A stretch of DNA of 64,000 nucleotides from Unio delphinus. Taxonomy: Eukaryota > Mollusca > Bivalvia > Unionida > Unionidae. The stretch spans positions 5,621,001-5,685,000 of the forward strand of contig JAQISU010000094.1 of the NCBI GenBank assembly GCA_029339505.1. The letters are read 5' to 3'. The notes below the pieces were generated by a model. The model did not search any database. It was not told where the DNA came from and saw only the letters and a program-made list of their open reading frames with translations. Numbering within the stretch: the first letter of the stretch is position 1; each line of letters starts with the position of its first letter. The position numbers and the translations under genes were made by a program. Of the stretch, positions 1 to 13,694 are shown one piece after another.

Positions 1-800
1 CTTTAGGATCCATTACTATGACAGATGGCATCTACGTATAGTCTATCAGTATTACGGATGACATGTGTTTATGGTCAAAAGGCTGTATTAGTATTACGGA
101 TGACGTGTTTATGGTCTAAAGGCTGTATTAGTATTACGGATGACGTGTTTATGGTCTACAGTCTGTATCAATATTACGGATGACGTGTTTATAGTCTTTA
201 GGCTGTATTGATATTTCAGATGTTTTATGGTCTTAAGGTTGATTTAACATTACAGATGACATGTATTTATTATATACAAGTTGTAATATTATCACATATG
301 GCATGTACGTATGGTCATCAGGGACTACTTATGACAGATGGAATGTACGTATGGTCATCAGGCTCCACTTATGACAGATGGAATGTACGTATAGTCTATA
401 TGCTGTACTAATATGACAGATGGCAAGTATGTATGGTCTTCAGGCTCCATTAGTATTACAGATGATATGCATTTATGGTTTACAGGCTGTAGTAATATTA
501 CAGATGACGTATTTATTGTCGTTATACTGTATTAACATTACGGATGACATGTATTATGATCTTCATGTTTATTTAATATTACGCATTACATGTTTTCATC
601 ATATACAGGCTGTAATATTATTACAGATGACATATATTGACGTTCTTCGCACTGTATTGATTTTACAGAGTTCATGTAGTTACGGTCTTCAGGCTGTTCA
701 AATAGTTCAGACAACATGCAGGATGTATTAATATTACAAAAGGTATGCATTTACGGTCTTCTGGTTGTACTAATGTTACAGATGGCATGTATTCACTGTC
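1..800. repeat. Diverged minisatellite, about 40-bp unit
   Basis: A core resembling TTACGGATGACGTGTTTATG recurs. In the first 200 bases the spacing is exactly 40 (TGACGTGTTT at 101, 141 and 181). Further right the copies diverge and spacing varies to roughly 45. The short open frames here are only repeat translations. The block starts before the window, so its full length is unknown. Confidence 0.85.
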
Positions 801-804
801 TTTA

Positions 805-1106
805 GGAGACCGCTCTGGTAGCCTAGCGGTTAGAGCGTTCACTTCGGATGCGTAAGGTCACGAGTTTGAGCCCTGGCCGAATCACACTAAAGACATAAAA
901 ATGGTACTAACAGCTGCCTCGAAAGGCGTTCAGTTTTAAAAGGTTAGTGATAGGACTGGTCGATCTGGAATTAGGAAAATGTGACTTTGTATGAAATGAT
1001 GCTACATGTATTCGACATTATGCCCCAGTGCTAGACATCACCGAAAACTGCAAACTGCAGACGTCGATGCGACACATTGTTAAAGTTACGTCAAAAATCC
1101 AAAATC

Positions 1107-1151
<45 letters not shown>
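805..1151 (+). mobile_element. tRNA-derived SINE with (CA)n 3' tail
   Basis: A tRNA-like head at about 812-885 has a box-A-like stretch (TAGCCTAGCGGTTAGAGCG) and a box-B-like stretch (GAGTTTGAGCCC). A body of about 200 bp follows and ends directly in (CA)n at 1110-1151. The body matches the minus-strand copy at 12.3-12.6 kb, including ATGCTACATGT and the region before the CA tract. The head is too diverged to be a functional tRNA gene. Confidence 0.75.
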
Positions 1152-1153
<2 letters not shown>

Positions 1154-1580
1154 ACACTTTTGACTGTATTATTTTTACAGGTTACATGTGTATTTACGTA
1201 ACGTCTTCTGCTATGCTAATGTTACAGAAGACATATATCTATGGTATTTAGGTAGCGTTTTCACAAGTTGTACTCAGGTACAAAGAGTCTAGAACTCCAA
1301 CTATCAGCTCCATTCATAAAGTACTAGATAAGGTAGACGGACGAGTTTCATTACTATGGGTAGTATTAAGCTGAAAAGTACAGAAAACGTATTAAGATTG
1401 CATCAAAACTGTATTTTCCGTAAGCTAAGTGAGTATGTACAAGGGCGAGAATGATCGTGCTCGAGAAACAAATTAGGAAGGAACAGATACAAGAGTTACA
1501 TTCTAACACTTTAGCGCTTTCGCATATCTTTGGAATAAAACTGGTCCAAGTTTCTTTTGGAAACAAAACTTACACGTTAC
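1152..1580. other. Non-coding, no recognisable feature
   Basis: This lies downstream of the last visible VWA exon on the minus strand, so it should be intron or 3' flank. I see no further exon with convincing splice sites here. Confidence 0.5.
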
Positions 1581-2144
1581 ACACTTCGTATTCAGACAGA
1601 CTTTTAAGGGATCTCAAAACTTTAACGTCGGTATATTGCTCCTCTCCCAAATGGTAAAACATATAAGGATATGAGGCAAGGTTCAGCATTGCTTTTCGAT
1701 CGATATAGTCTCCAAACCCTATTTCTATTAGTATTTTCCCATCATTCTTCAGCATATCCGCCAAATGATTCGTGTCATTGTCTATGCCATGCCCGTTGGT
1801 TAGATGTACTATAACCTTCCTCGTATCATTTCTTGCACCATTTCTGGTTGTGAATCCATTTTGGTACACATATTCAAGAGCTTTCGTATGGTTTGAAGGA
1901 TGTATTTGTTTGGAAACGATCGCAAGCTTTTGGTAAATTTGAATTTCTGTTAAGCCATTCGCAAAATTAAACTTCACTTCTGGTTCAGCTGCATATGTTA
2001 CAAGACTGACGCTGACATCATTGCTTCCAAAAAAAAGCGAAGTAACATATTGCAAAGCGTCGATGGCACCCTGAAACTCAGCAACAGTCATTAAATTACC
2101 GGCATCCAGAAGGTATAATACGTCGGAAATCTTTGGATGACATA
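1581..2144 (-). CDS. VWA-domain exon (second VWA, degenerate MIDAS)
   Basis: A single exon of 564 nt encodes a von Willebrand factor A domain. The acceptor is a poly-T tract plus CAG at 2145-2147; the donor reads GTAACG at 1575-1580. Both ends are phase 1, so the exon can be added or skipped without frame change, as is usual for shuffled extracellular domains. The Rossmann-like hydrophobic strands are visible, but the MIDAS metal-site motif is broken: the DxSxS position reads DAGNL and the later TDG reads TNG. The domain therefore probably binds ligands without metal, if at all. It follows the first VWA exon (3272-3826) in the inferred transcript. A decayed paralogue is at 26.2 kb. Confidence 0.8.
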
Positions 2145-3271
2145 CTGAAAAAAAAATCAAATTTGTGAGCATAACATGCAATGAGAATTGTAACACAAAT
2201 ATTTATTGTTCTCGTGTGTATGTGTGTTATTTATCGTGCCCTGACGAAGACCTTTATTTGGACAAACGCAGTGAAACTTCATTTTGCTTGTGTCGCTATG
2301 CAACGTTTGTCTTATTCTATAAAAATTGTTCGGCATTCTCATCTTTTGTTGATGATACGAATGTCGGACACTTTCAAAACAGAGGTATCTGGCACATTGC
2401 ACACATCACCTACCTTTGTTGTTGTTGTTGTTGTTGTTGTTGTAGGGTTTAACGCCATTTTTCAGCACATGATAGACTATATATGGCGGCCAGTATTATT
2501 GGTGTATGAAGAACCCCGGAGAACTCCCGGAAAGAACCACCGACCCACGAGAAGCTACTGGCAAGCTTTCTCACATACCCACATTAGCCCTACCTTTCTT
2601 GCACCTATGCTCTAATCGATATGAAAATGAGCTCATCCCCCAAAATGGACGGGACAGGGTGTGGAAGGAAGGTGTTCAAAATACACAGGAAACAACTGGC
2701 GATGCAATCGGAATTCATAATCAGTTAAATGCTCTTTACAAATTGACATGTATACACCAAACAAAGCGGAAGGTGGTTATCGCTAGGTTCCACGTAATCA
2801 TATATATGAATAGATTATATATTATGACTTTTTAAATTGATGATATATTATGAAGTAGTAAATAGATGATATAGTATGACGTAATAAATACAAGATATAT
2901 TTTGACGTAATGATTAGATGCTATATTATGACATATTAGATATATGATATGATATGACGTGAAAAATTGATGATACATAAAAACGCATTCGAAATCCACA
3001 TTGCCTGATGCCAGGATGAACCCTTTTTTTAAAAACATTTGCAGGAAGAGAGTCTAAAACACGAAGCAAAGTGTCAATTAAGAGCATATTATTCCCTCGA
3101 TTCATTATTACTTACACGTGTTCTTTCAATTAGTTTGAAACATATACGGCTGTACGTCTTGTAAGTAAACTATTCAAGATTGTTAGGAAAAAAAGTTTTC
3201 GGGTATAGTCAATATTTTTCATATAAAATAATCATACAAAAATGTTTTAGATATTTTTTCAAACACTATAC
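2145..3271 (-). other. Intron with SINE fragment and AT-rich short repeats
   Basis: The intron between the two VWA exons contains (GTT)n at 2417-2444 joined to a truncated SINE (to about 2570) that matches 24.27-24.42 kb. At 2825-2980 there is an irregular tandem array built on ATGATATATTATGACGTA-like units. No other exon was seen. Confidence 0.65.
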
Positions 3272-3826
3272 CTTCACACACGTATATCCCAATCTTACGC
3301 TTAATGTTGTACAGTCCATCAAAGGTGGATACAGTGAAGACGTCGATGTAATCACTTGCCATTTGCAGCAGTTCCTCATGCAGAACTTCAGAACCGATTC
3401 CTATGGCCACAATATTTACACCTGAATCTTTCAATAACTTTGCCTGTATTCTCGTATCACTTCGATTTGAGGACATGCCGTCGGTTAAAATGATAACACG
3501 TTTCTTAACATTCTTCCTGTTGTCTGGTAATACCTCCTCTCGTGCAGCTCGTAGGGCAGAGCCAGTGTTTGTAACACCAGGGTCATACTGAATTCGATCT
3601 ATGGCGTGTAATAAGGTTGTATTTTCTAAATATGTCGTGAGGTTGAATTCTACTCGAGCATTGGACGAGAATGTTATCACGCTGACTCGAACGAATGTTG
3701 GACCGATGTAAACCGATTGCACAAATTCCTTTATGAAGTCCAACTGTTTATTGAAGTTGTCTTTACCCTCGCTTAGCGAAGAGTCGACAAGGAAAATTAT
3801 ATCTGCTGGGCCAATTTTGCATGTAT
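3272..3826 (-). CDS. VWA-domain exon (first VWA, intact MIDAS)
   Basis: A 555-nt exon, phase 1 at both ends (CCAG acceptor at 3827-3830, donor GTATAG at 3266-3271), encodes a full VWA domain. The MIDAS is complete: DSSLS after a hydrophobic strand, a Thr in the middle, and LTDG before helix 5. Such domains in secreted invertebrate proteins bind collagens and other matrix partners through a divalent cation. An N-terminal Cys and a C-terminal VCEG segment bracket the fold, as in matrilin and collagen VI type domains. Its closest relative in the window is the broken copy at 27.04-27.56 kb. Confidence 0.88.
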
Positions 3827-5323
3827 CTGGTATAAGAAAAAAGTCATTCAGCCATTTACCATGCACACATTACATTCCTACGCTGTTTGCCAGTTTATTC
3901 GCATTTGTCCATACATATTTCAATTTTGAATATTAGATAATAAACAAATTTATATACATGACGTTTTATAAATTAAAATTCTTTAAGGTCGTAACTGATG
4001 CCAAATTTGAATTGTTATTACATACTAACATGAGAGTTTTCATGTAATACAAAGGATAATTTTTAAGTGGGCACATGCATTGTGGGTGTCTTTGAATATG
4101 TTACATGGTTTTAGAGTCGTAACATATGGTGTATTACAAAACTGCTGTAAAATGGTATACTACGGTTATTACCTGCACCATGATGCCTCCTATATAACCT
4201 TTAAAACAGTTTAAAATATTGAAATATTTATGGTTATTTAAAGCAGACCTTTTTATTTTAGTGTTGTTAAAAAAGGTTTTAATTGCGATTACTTTGTGGT
4301 ATGATTGATTGGTGCGATTTGGGTAATAGAGCATACAACTTGGCGTTAAATAAAGTGATATATTTACAGAGGCTCAACCCTTCTACTCTGCAAGCCCCTT
4401 CCAAAAATTAGATAAACGACTGAGCAAATACTGCTGGCTTTGACAGCTTTGTGACGTCACTGTACTAAAACATCTGAATTTCCCGCGCTTCACAAGTATC
4501 GTTTGTAAAGGTTTAGATAACATTCATGCATGCATTTGGTCTATAATTTATGTACCTGGCATTCAATGCACTGTTATATTTTCTGTGGACAGAAACATGC
4601 ATTTGGTAAGATACTATATGCTTTAAATATGCCATCTTGCCAGAGGTTTTATACATTTCAAGGGGGTGGGGGCTTTCGTCTAAGAATACTATCATTATAC
4701 TTTGAAAGATTATTGCTTTTTAATAACTATGTTATATTTAAAGGACATTTTAAATAAAACATACAAATATAGAAAGAACCATGTACATTGGGTTTTTATT
4801 TTTGAGAGTCTTTAGCATCTCTAAAAATTGATCTTTTTCTATAATTAAATAGGACGACAGCCCAGAGCAAATAGTTACACTAGAGATAGCTCATTGTTTT
4901 TGTAATAAGGACATGCTATGACTGACTAGATCTACACGAACTGTGTTTGCTGGATGTTTTACCTAGTAAAACTTTCATAAATATGATACTGTCACGAGAC
5001 ATGCTAGCTTGTTTTAGGAATGATCCTATTATGCATTTTCATCTGCTGTGTAAAATGTAATGCTTAATAATACGAAGTAAGCACCTGTACTCCTGATTTC
5101 TAACTCACTGTAAATTCTCCGGGCGTAGAATAAGGAATCGTCTGTCCTCATTTCCTATACACCAACATGTTCTAGTTTAATTTTGCGCTTGATGTGCAGC
5201 ATTTACATAATATTATTAACAATTTGTTCTCTTTGTTTAAGTAGCCGCTAAAATTTCTATTGCGCATCGCTGTATTTGTATGACTGTACTCTTCGCGATG
5301 CTTAGGAAATAAAGATATCCATC

Positions 5324-5378
<55 letters not shown>

Positions 5379-5692
5379 TATCTCTGTCTCTCTCTCTGAC
5401 ATGGCACAACGGTGTTTACCGCTTTTGTCTTTTTAGTTGTTCTTTGCGACACAGTTTCCAATAGCTTCCTAACATTTTTTTAAAATTGTGTATTGGAATT
5501 GGGGACGTTAATATTGATTTTACTGATGTAAATATCCATATTTCTGACAAGTTGCTATTAAGCTTTTAAACAACTCAATCTGATTCAGTACAATAACTAT
5601 TCATTTCTTAAAACGCCATACACAAGCTTGTTATACCGAACGTCATAGTCTATAAAAGAAATACGTATCTATCAGGTTTTCGCGTTTTGAAC

Positions 5693-5742
<50 letters not shown>

Positions 5743-8342
5743 TGTTGACTTTGTATAGCGCCTAATCTTTACAAATTCTAAGCGCTTTACATCATCTATG
5801 ATGATATGACTTCACTAAAGAAAAACAAAAAAAACAAAAGTCATGAAATTGGAAAACATACAAACATGCTGAAAACATAATAGATACAAAACATTATTAG
5901 GTCTCTAAGTTTGTTCCTTCAGTCGCAAAAGGTGAGTTTTAAGAGCGTCTTTGTGTCTACTTTCAATGGGCGTGCCCTGGTATGCAAAAAAAAACGTTGT
6001 CCATATGACTCCGTTTTCATAGTGGGAATAATGAGTATGCGATTGTCAGAAGAGGAGCGTAAGTATCTTGCTTGTGTGTACACATGGGTGAGGTCAGACA
6101 GTATGTTGGACTGGAGTCTATCAGTGGAAAGTAGCACAGAGAAAGAATTTTGTGTTTGATTCTGTATCAAATGGATAGCCAGTGATGGGTACAGAGCAGT
6201 GGTGAGGTGTGCTCTGATCGCGGTACTCTAAAGATGATCCGAGCAGCTGTGTTTTTGAACTTTTCGAAGTTTCTGGAGTAGATATTGTGACGAACCAGAC
6301 ATAACTGAGTTACAATAGTCCAGTCTTGAAAGTACTAATGAACACACAAGTGTTTCAGTGGCATTAACTGAAAGGTATTTGCAAATGTAACTGACATGTC
6401 TCAGTTCAAGATATGTAGACTTGCTTATGTTCATGACATGTTGGTGCAATGTGAGAGTACTGTCTAGAGTAACACCTAGGTTTCGTACTGACTGTGAGAA
6501 TTTAATGTTGGTGTTGCTGATATTTATTGTCTGATGTAAAGGATGTGAATGAGAAAGCAGTTGTGTTGTGATCAGCATGGCGTCAGTGTTATTATCATTC
6601 ATCTGCAGCTTGTTATATGTCATCCATGATTTCACATCAGAAATGCACCTCTCTACTCCACGGATGGTAACGTCAGTTGGGTGGCTAGACACTTGTATAT
6701 TTGGGTGTCATCAGCGTACAATTTGTGAGACACTGGATGATGATCTATAACACTTGAGAGCGGTTGAGTGAATAGAATGGAGAAAAAAACAGGTCCAAGA
6801 CCTGACCCCTGTGGAACACCACAACCTTATTCAACTGGGCTGGAATGCATTCCATTTGCAGATACCATTTGTGTCCTGTTGACTAAGTAGGACTTGAACC
6901 AATGTAAGGCTATATTCTTAATGCCAAATACATGCTCGAGACGGTGAAGTAATACATCGTGGTCTATTGTATCAAATGATGCAGACAAATTCAAGGAGGT
7001 GAGGACTGTAATCTTTCCACTATCCAAAGTAGAGAGAATGTCATTTAATACTTTCAGAAGAGTAGTTTCAGTTCTGTGGCATGGTCCATATGCAGACTGT
7101 AAATTGCTAAAAGGACTGTTTGAATTCAAATCAGATACAAGTTGAGTTAGAACAGCTTCTTCTAAGATTTGTGATATGAACGGGAGATTAGAAACTGGGC
7201 GGTAATTCTTTAAATCGTTATGGTCAAGTGTTGGTTTCTTCAGCAGAGGCTTTGCGATGGCATTTCCGAAAAATGATGTGAATTCCTCCGATGAGAGAGA
7301 TATATCAATAACATCAGTTAGTGAAGGCAAGATTGGGTCTAAGCACTCAATCAGCAGTGATGTTGGAATTGGATCAAGTTCATAAGACTTTGGTGCACTC
7401 TTCATGACGATTGTCCATACTAAATCAATATAGACAGGTTCAAATGCTCCTAATGGTTGTCGCTAAAATTCTGTATCATAACTGCATGGTAACATGTCTA
7501 TTGAAATTGTGTTGTCAAGCGAATCTCTAATGGTTTATATTTTTTCACGGGAGAAATTTGCAAATAGGTCCCGACGGTCTACTAGAGAGAAGGTAGTTGG
7601 AAGTGGTGTACATTTGTTCCTTGACATTAGTTTGTTAGTTATCTCGAAAAGCTCTTTCCACTTGGAACTATCCGTGATCTGAGTACTGTAGTTGGATAAT
7701 TGTGCTAAATGGATTATGTTTATGACATTTTTCTTAGAGGCTTCATAGATTTGTTTATGAATAGTGAGTCTGGTGAAAAGCCAAAGCCTCTATGCTTTTC
7801 GGCGATGTCTTTTAGCAGTGCCAAGCTGGTTCCTAACACTGCTATACCATGGAGAACACTTTTTTTAATTGAAACTCTGCATTTGGTGGCTGGGGCATGT
7901 TTTTCATGCAATGAACGCAGGCAGTTATCGAGTTGTTCTGCTGTAGGATGTAAGTAAGTTGTTTGGTTTTCTTGGATGTCATGCATTCATTTGATTCTAT
8001 TCATCGTACAGAGGTTTCTCTTAGTAGCAAATAGAGGTGGAGAGTTAGGGACTGATACGTCGAGATGGCATATAATGCAGATGTGATCTGATGCAAGTTC
8101 GTGGGATACAAGGGTGGATTGCAGAATATTATCATCATTTCTATGAAGAAACCAGTGTATAATGTGACCAAGTTTATGGGTGGGTTGGTTAACGGACTGT
8201 TAAAGGTTGAAAGCATGAATGAAATCTAGGCGTTTGGACGTGTATGGGTTTCCAGGACAGTCCAAGTGAAGGTTGAGATCTCCAAGAATAATTAGATTGC
8301 CAGCTATCGAATTTCCATACTCCAGAAGATTCGGAAACCGCT

Positions 8343-8428
<86 letters not shown>

Positions 8429-10501
8429 CAGTCAGCTTTTTTTCTACTAGGAGGAGGGCGGTAGAGACAGAAAAAAATGGACTGCCCTATTTTCAAGTGT
8501 GACTGTTGTTTGGACTAACTATGTGTGGCAGAAAGTGAAGGTTGTGTTGTACCTAAGGCATTTGATAATGGAATTCTTTGTGATGACAGCAATTAAACCT
8601 CCGCGAGAATTGCGGGGGAAGGACTTGATCGAGTAAGCGGCGGGTGTTTAATCCGCGCACTTGGGCTCATCGCCCGATGTTGTTAGCCATGTTTCTGTCA
8701 GGAAGAAGACGTCGACATTCTGGACGTTGATAAATATAATATTTCTGTGCGCATTACCGGTTATCCTACTGATTGGCCGTTGACTAATGCAATACGTAGT
8801 GGTATCTCTGGGACAGTTGACGAAGTAAGATGAATTTGCACCATGTTACCAAATTAACGGCGGAATTTTTAAATTGTTTATATGTTACAGGCGAAAGGGA
8901 GATAACTGTAATTCTTTTTCCTGTTATACGTCGGTCAGCTTTAAAACAACGTTTCTTTTTTCGCTTCCGTTTACATTTAAGTAATGATTAATGTAGTCCC
9001 AGTTCGTTTAGTCTTGAGCACAATGTAGTATGAAGAGCCAAGGTGTGGTCAGTTAATTCAATTAATGAGGGTCCATCATATCATAAGCTGGTTGACTGGC
9101 GTGCGGTTCATTAAAAAAACAAAGGACGTCTTAACAGTGGAAGAAGACAGCTGAGAAAAATTCTAAATGTTCTCTTGTCCAAAACATGTAGATGAAGAAA
9201 CACATACGAACTGAACAGGATATCCATGATGAAACACAATAACGTAGACGAAGATAGACAACAAGCACATATATCATGAATATATAGCACAAAATCAAGA
9301 TATTGCGTCAAGCAATTAAACGATAGCGTCCATCCTTCCTGAACCTCTCAATGTAAGTAAGCAGACAGACTACTTGCCGTCCTTTTTATTTCTAGAAAAG
9401 TCTGCGTCCGATATTTTCAATATCTGTTTGCATATTTCTAAGACATTCTTAAGAGATAAAAAAAATTAAATCTTGTATGCATGTGTTTTAAGAGGTGTAA
9501 CTCCAAACTGTATGGAATCGTTGAGAGTTTCAATGACATGACCTATATAACATATGTTGCTTGCAAACATAGACCCGAACATGCAAATATGTAAATTGTA
9601 TTATTAAAGAAACTCCTGTTCGATTTTTAAAGAAATAAACCACACGATGACAGTGTTTGGGAACTCTTGACGATAGTCAGGTTATACATTATAAGATGAT
9701 GACTGAAATAAAGGTTTGTTCATTGTTACGTATATTATGGAAAATCCGTGAAGGTGAGAGGGTTTACAAAACACTGGAAAGTATGCGAGATACGTTTGTA
9801 GAAACACTGTTACCTATGCAACCTATGTCATCAATTAATGCAACACAAAAACTCTTCTGTATTTCCATAAACAAAATTTTCATACGGATCATAATTCGAT
9901 TTCGGTAACTGAACGCATTAGATTAGTTTCACGTTACCCACGTTTCTTCAATAGACTTCAAGAACTTCCGAAATCTCTGAAAATTGGGAAAATTAACATT
10001 ATTGTTCCATTGAAGATGCGCATTTTTACAGTAAACCTTTAAATCAATTTGTGCGTTGCATTATTTATTCACGCTGAAAGTGAAAATTATAAACGCCGAA
10101 TAAATAGTAACTTGAAATGAAGAACTATAGATTATGGTTGTTTAATACCAAACCTTAATTAGCTTTATCCACTCTAGCATGATAACACTGGAAAAATGAC
10201 GAGAGATATTTATTCTTAAATAGTAGAGTAGCCGTAACTGATAAATAGTACTACTTTTGGTGGGATCGGACTCTTTGACAGTCTACTGTGAAACCTAATA
10301 CATTTCTTCAGCTGCTTTACAATATTCGTGCATTTTTGTCACCGTACTAAGAAAGATAAGTGTTGCCACAGTAACTGATTGTAAAAATATTAATAATAAC
10401 TAAAACAATGTTTTTCAAAAGAAACTTTTTTATTTGTACAATGTAAAATTATTAAAATCGTTAGAAGTTTTTTATAGTACTTAATTGTGTAGAAAACTTA
10501 C
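3827..10501 (-). other. Large intron holding a LINE and microsatellites
   Basis: This lies between the calcium-binding EGF exon and the first VWA exon. It contains (CT)n at 5331-5374, the non-LTR element at 5.7-8.7 kb, and a segment at 9.5-10.23 kb that resembles 42.2-43.0 kb. The stretch 5.24-5.34 kb likewise resembles 41.74-41.86 kb. These are traces of an old segmental duplication. I see no additional exon. Confidence 0.6.
5694..8720 (-). mobile_element. Degraded CR1/L2-type non-LTR retrotransposon
   Basis: Read on the minus strand: an AP-endonuclease piece near 8.70 kb (ETWL motif) with a second piece at 8.0-8.2 kb (SDH), then reverse transcriptase at 7405-6228. RT signatures are KNYRPVSNL and an LNLSASFDTIDH block; the catalytic YADD box is not evident in the open parts. 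The reading frame is broken several times. A long (GA)n tract (8346-8426) interrupts the endonuclease part. The 3' end carries a short GCGCC...AAGCGCTTTAC segment and a triplet tail, seen on the plus strand as (AAT)n at 5694-5741. Confidence 0.85.
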
Positions 10502-10615
10502 CTAGTTCACAGTTTTTTCCGGTGAATCTGCTTGGACAATTGCAACTGTAATTCCCAACGATATTATTGCATGAAGCGCTGTGCTGACATGGATTAGCCA
10601 AACATTCGTCTATAT
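10502..10615 (-). CDS. Calcium-binding EGF-like exon
   Basis: A 114-nt exon with a TTTAG acceptor (10616 upward) and donor GTAAG (10497-10501), phase 1-1. It begins with a DIDEC calcium-binding signature and has the six EGF cysteines in canonical spacing. The last two form the C-x-C ... TGKNC pattern. This domain type makes rigid rods in extracellular proteins. It follows the EGF exon at 12.1 kb and precedes the first VWA exon in the inferred transcript. Confidence 0.9.
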
Positions 10616-12066
<1,451 letters not shown>

Positions 12067-12192
12067 CTCCCTCACAATCCTTGCCGGTAAATCCCTGTGG
12101 ACATATGCAGGTGTAAGCTTCAGCCCCGATACCTATACACGTCCCACCGTTTTTGCACCTAGGGACACCTTGTCCATAGATATCACATACAT
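12067..12192 (-). CDS. EGF-like exon
   Basis: A 126-nt exon, CAG acceptor at 12193-12195 and donor GTTGGT at 12061-12066, phase 1-1. It has six cysteines of an EGF domain with a CKNGGTC turn and a CPQGFTGKDC end. It lacks the D-x-D/N-E-C calcium signature of its neighbour, so it is a plain EGF module. Splice phase links it to exon 3 at 13580-13694. Confidence 0.88.
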
Positions 12193-12288
12193 CTGAAGAA
12201 GACAGTGGTAAAGATTGAAGGTATGTAATTTTTTTAATCTCCTTCGTGTCGAATGTTTCACAAATTGTGTCAAAACTACAGTGGTTTA

Positions 12289-12291
<3 letters not shown>

Positions 12292-12333
<42 letters not shown>

Positions 12334-12640
12334 AATTTGTATTTTAAACATAGCTTTAACAATTTTTTAGTCAAATTGTCACGATGTCTGCAGTGGCAGT
12401 TTATAGTTATGTCTATCACTGGGGTATCATGCTACAGACATGTAGCATGATTTCCCACCAAGTCATTTTTATCCTGACACCAGGCAAGCCAATCCCAACA
12501 CTAACCTTTTAATGCTTAGTGACTTACAATGCAGATGCTAGTGTCAATTTTTGTATAACTCTTTGGTATTGCTCGGCCGGTGTTCGAGCTTTCGACCTCC
12601 CGCATTCGAGACTAACTTTGTTAACTAGCGAATTACCATA
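12292..12640 (-). mobile_element. tRNA-derived SINE, second copy, (CA)n tail
   Basis: On the minus strand this has a degenerate tRNA-like head (12560-12640) and the same body as the SINE at 805-1151. The body is followed by (CA)n, seen on the plus strand as (GT)n at 12294-12332. Body and tail junction both match copy 1, so the CA tract is part of the element's end rather than chance. Confidence 0.7.
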
Positions 12641-13328
12641 GGTAATATTTCACTAAGTGTTTTAAATCTCTTTTGCATTTCTCTCATTGCTTATCAAGGG
12701 TTAAAGCGATACTAGGTAGCAGGCCAGTGAGATTGACGACAACAACGAAAACATTATCTAAGAAATATGTCTCCTTTACAATTTAATTTAGTACATACAT
12801 ACGTCTATGTGTAGTGTGTACCCTTTGTTTAGTTAACTTAACATAATAAGTATGGTAGGGGGAGGCATCATTATTTATAAAGGGATAGCATTAATTTCAG
12901 AGTGGAAGTATGTGGATTTAATTTTATTTATAGTGGTGTAACATTAATTTCATACACATTCCTTTAAATCTTACTTCTTGTATGATAATATAAAAATGTT
13001 TTTGAGTTATTTATTTATTGATATATACATTCGTTGGTTAGTTATATATTGGTGTTCATAACTCAAAATGACGTGTTGTTATAGTGTATACATTGCAACT
13101 CCCTTTTTGATAGTAAGGGTGTCAGTAGGTCACTCAAAATGGCGTGAAATGTTTAATTATTTTATACAAATCTGTTACAAATGGTAAACGAAAATCTTAA
13201 AATTAAAAGTGTATATTGACATTCAAAGAAGTGCAATTCGATGTTTATTTAGTCATTCTATTGTCTCCCCAAACTTTTGGAATATTTTTAGACATATCAT
13301 TAGACATGCATGCATGCATACACGCACG

Positions 13329-13329
<1 letters not shown>

Positions 13330-13384
<55 letters not shown>

Positions 13385-13396
13385 TACATACATACA

Positions 13397-13428
<32 letters not shown>
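13330..13428. repeat. Compound microsatellite (CA)n(CATA)n
   Basis: Roughly 24 CA units followed by about 12 CATA units. HT/IH peptide frames here are not genes. Confidence 0.95.
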
Positions 13429-13579
13429 AATGAAATACAAATTGTAGATCGAATTAAATTGTCTAAAACTGTGCAAATGATGTATTGATATTTCTTTTTA
13501 CTGTCGAATTTCTGGGAAATCTACACTTTTTTCTTCTAGATAACACATAATGGATCTCTTCGCGGATGAAATAGCTTAC

Positions 13580-13694
13580 TGGTACAACGTGTCCTGTAGT
13601 GCACTGGGCACCATTTTCCAACTATTGTACATATCAGATTAGTTGGACAAGCGTTCCTCTCTTTCGTGCAAAGGTACTTCCTGAATTCCTCTGT
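13580..13694 (-). CDS. Third exon of the secreted EGF/VWA protein, Cys-rich
   Basis: A 115-nt exon with CAG acceptor (13695-13697) and a good donor GTAAGC (13574-13579). It enters in phase 0, matching exon 2, and leaves in phase 1, matching the EGF exon. It contributes five cysteines in a short stretch ending in CPVHYRTRC. With exon 2 it forms an N-terminal Cys-rich domain preceding the EGF modules, the position where EMI-like domains often occur, though I cannot assign that family. If the donor were not used, the frame would stop about 30 nt later, giving a small secreted protein instead. Confidence 0.65.

Noticed and set aside
812..887. Functional tRNA gene
   Set aside because: Box A and B are visible but the arms do not pair well, and a SINE body shared with another copy follows.
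5237..5461. Arg/Glu-repeat protein
   Set aside because: Product of the (CT)n tract; no conserved flanks. The same applies to 8273-8464, 13209-13488, 20748-21024 and 23481-23794.
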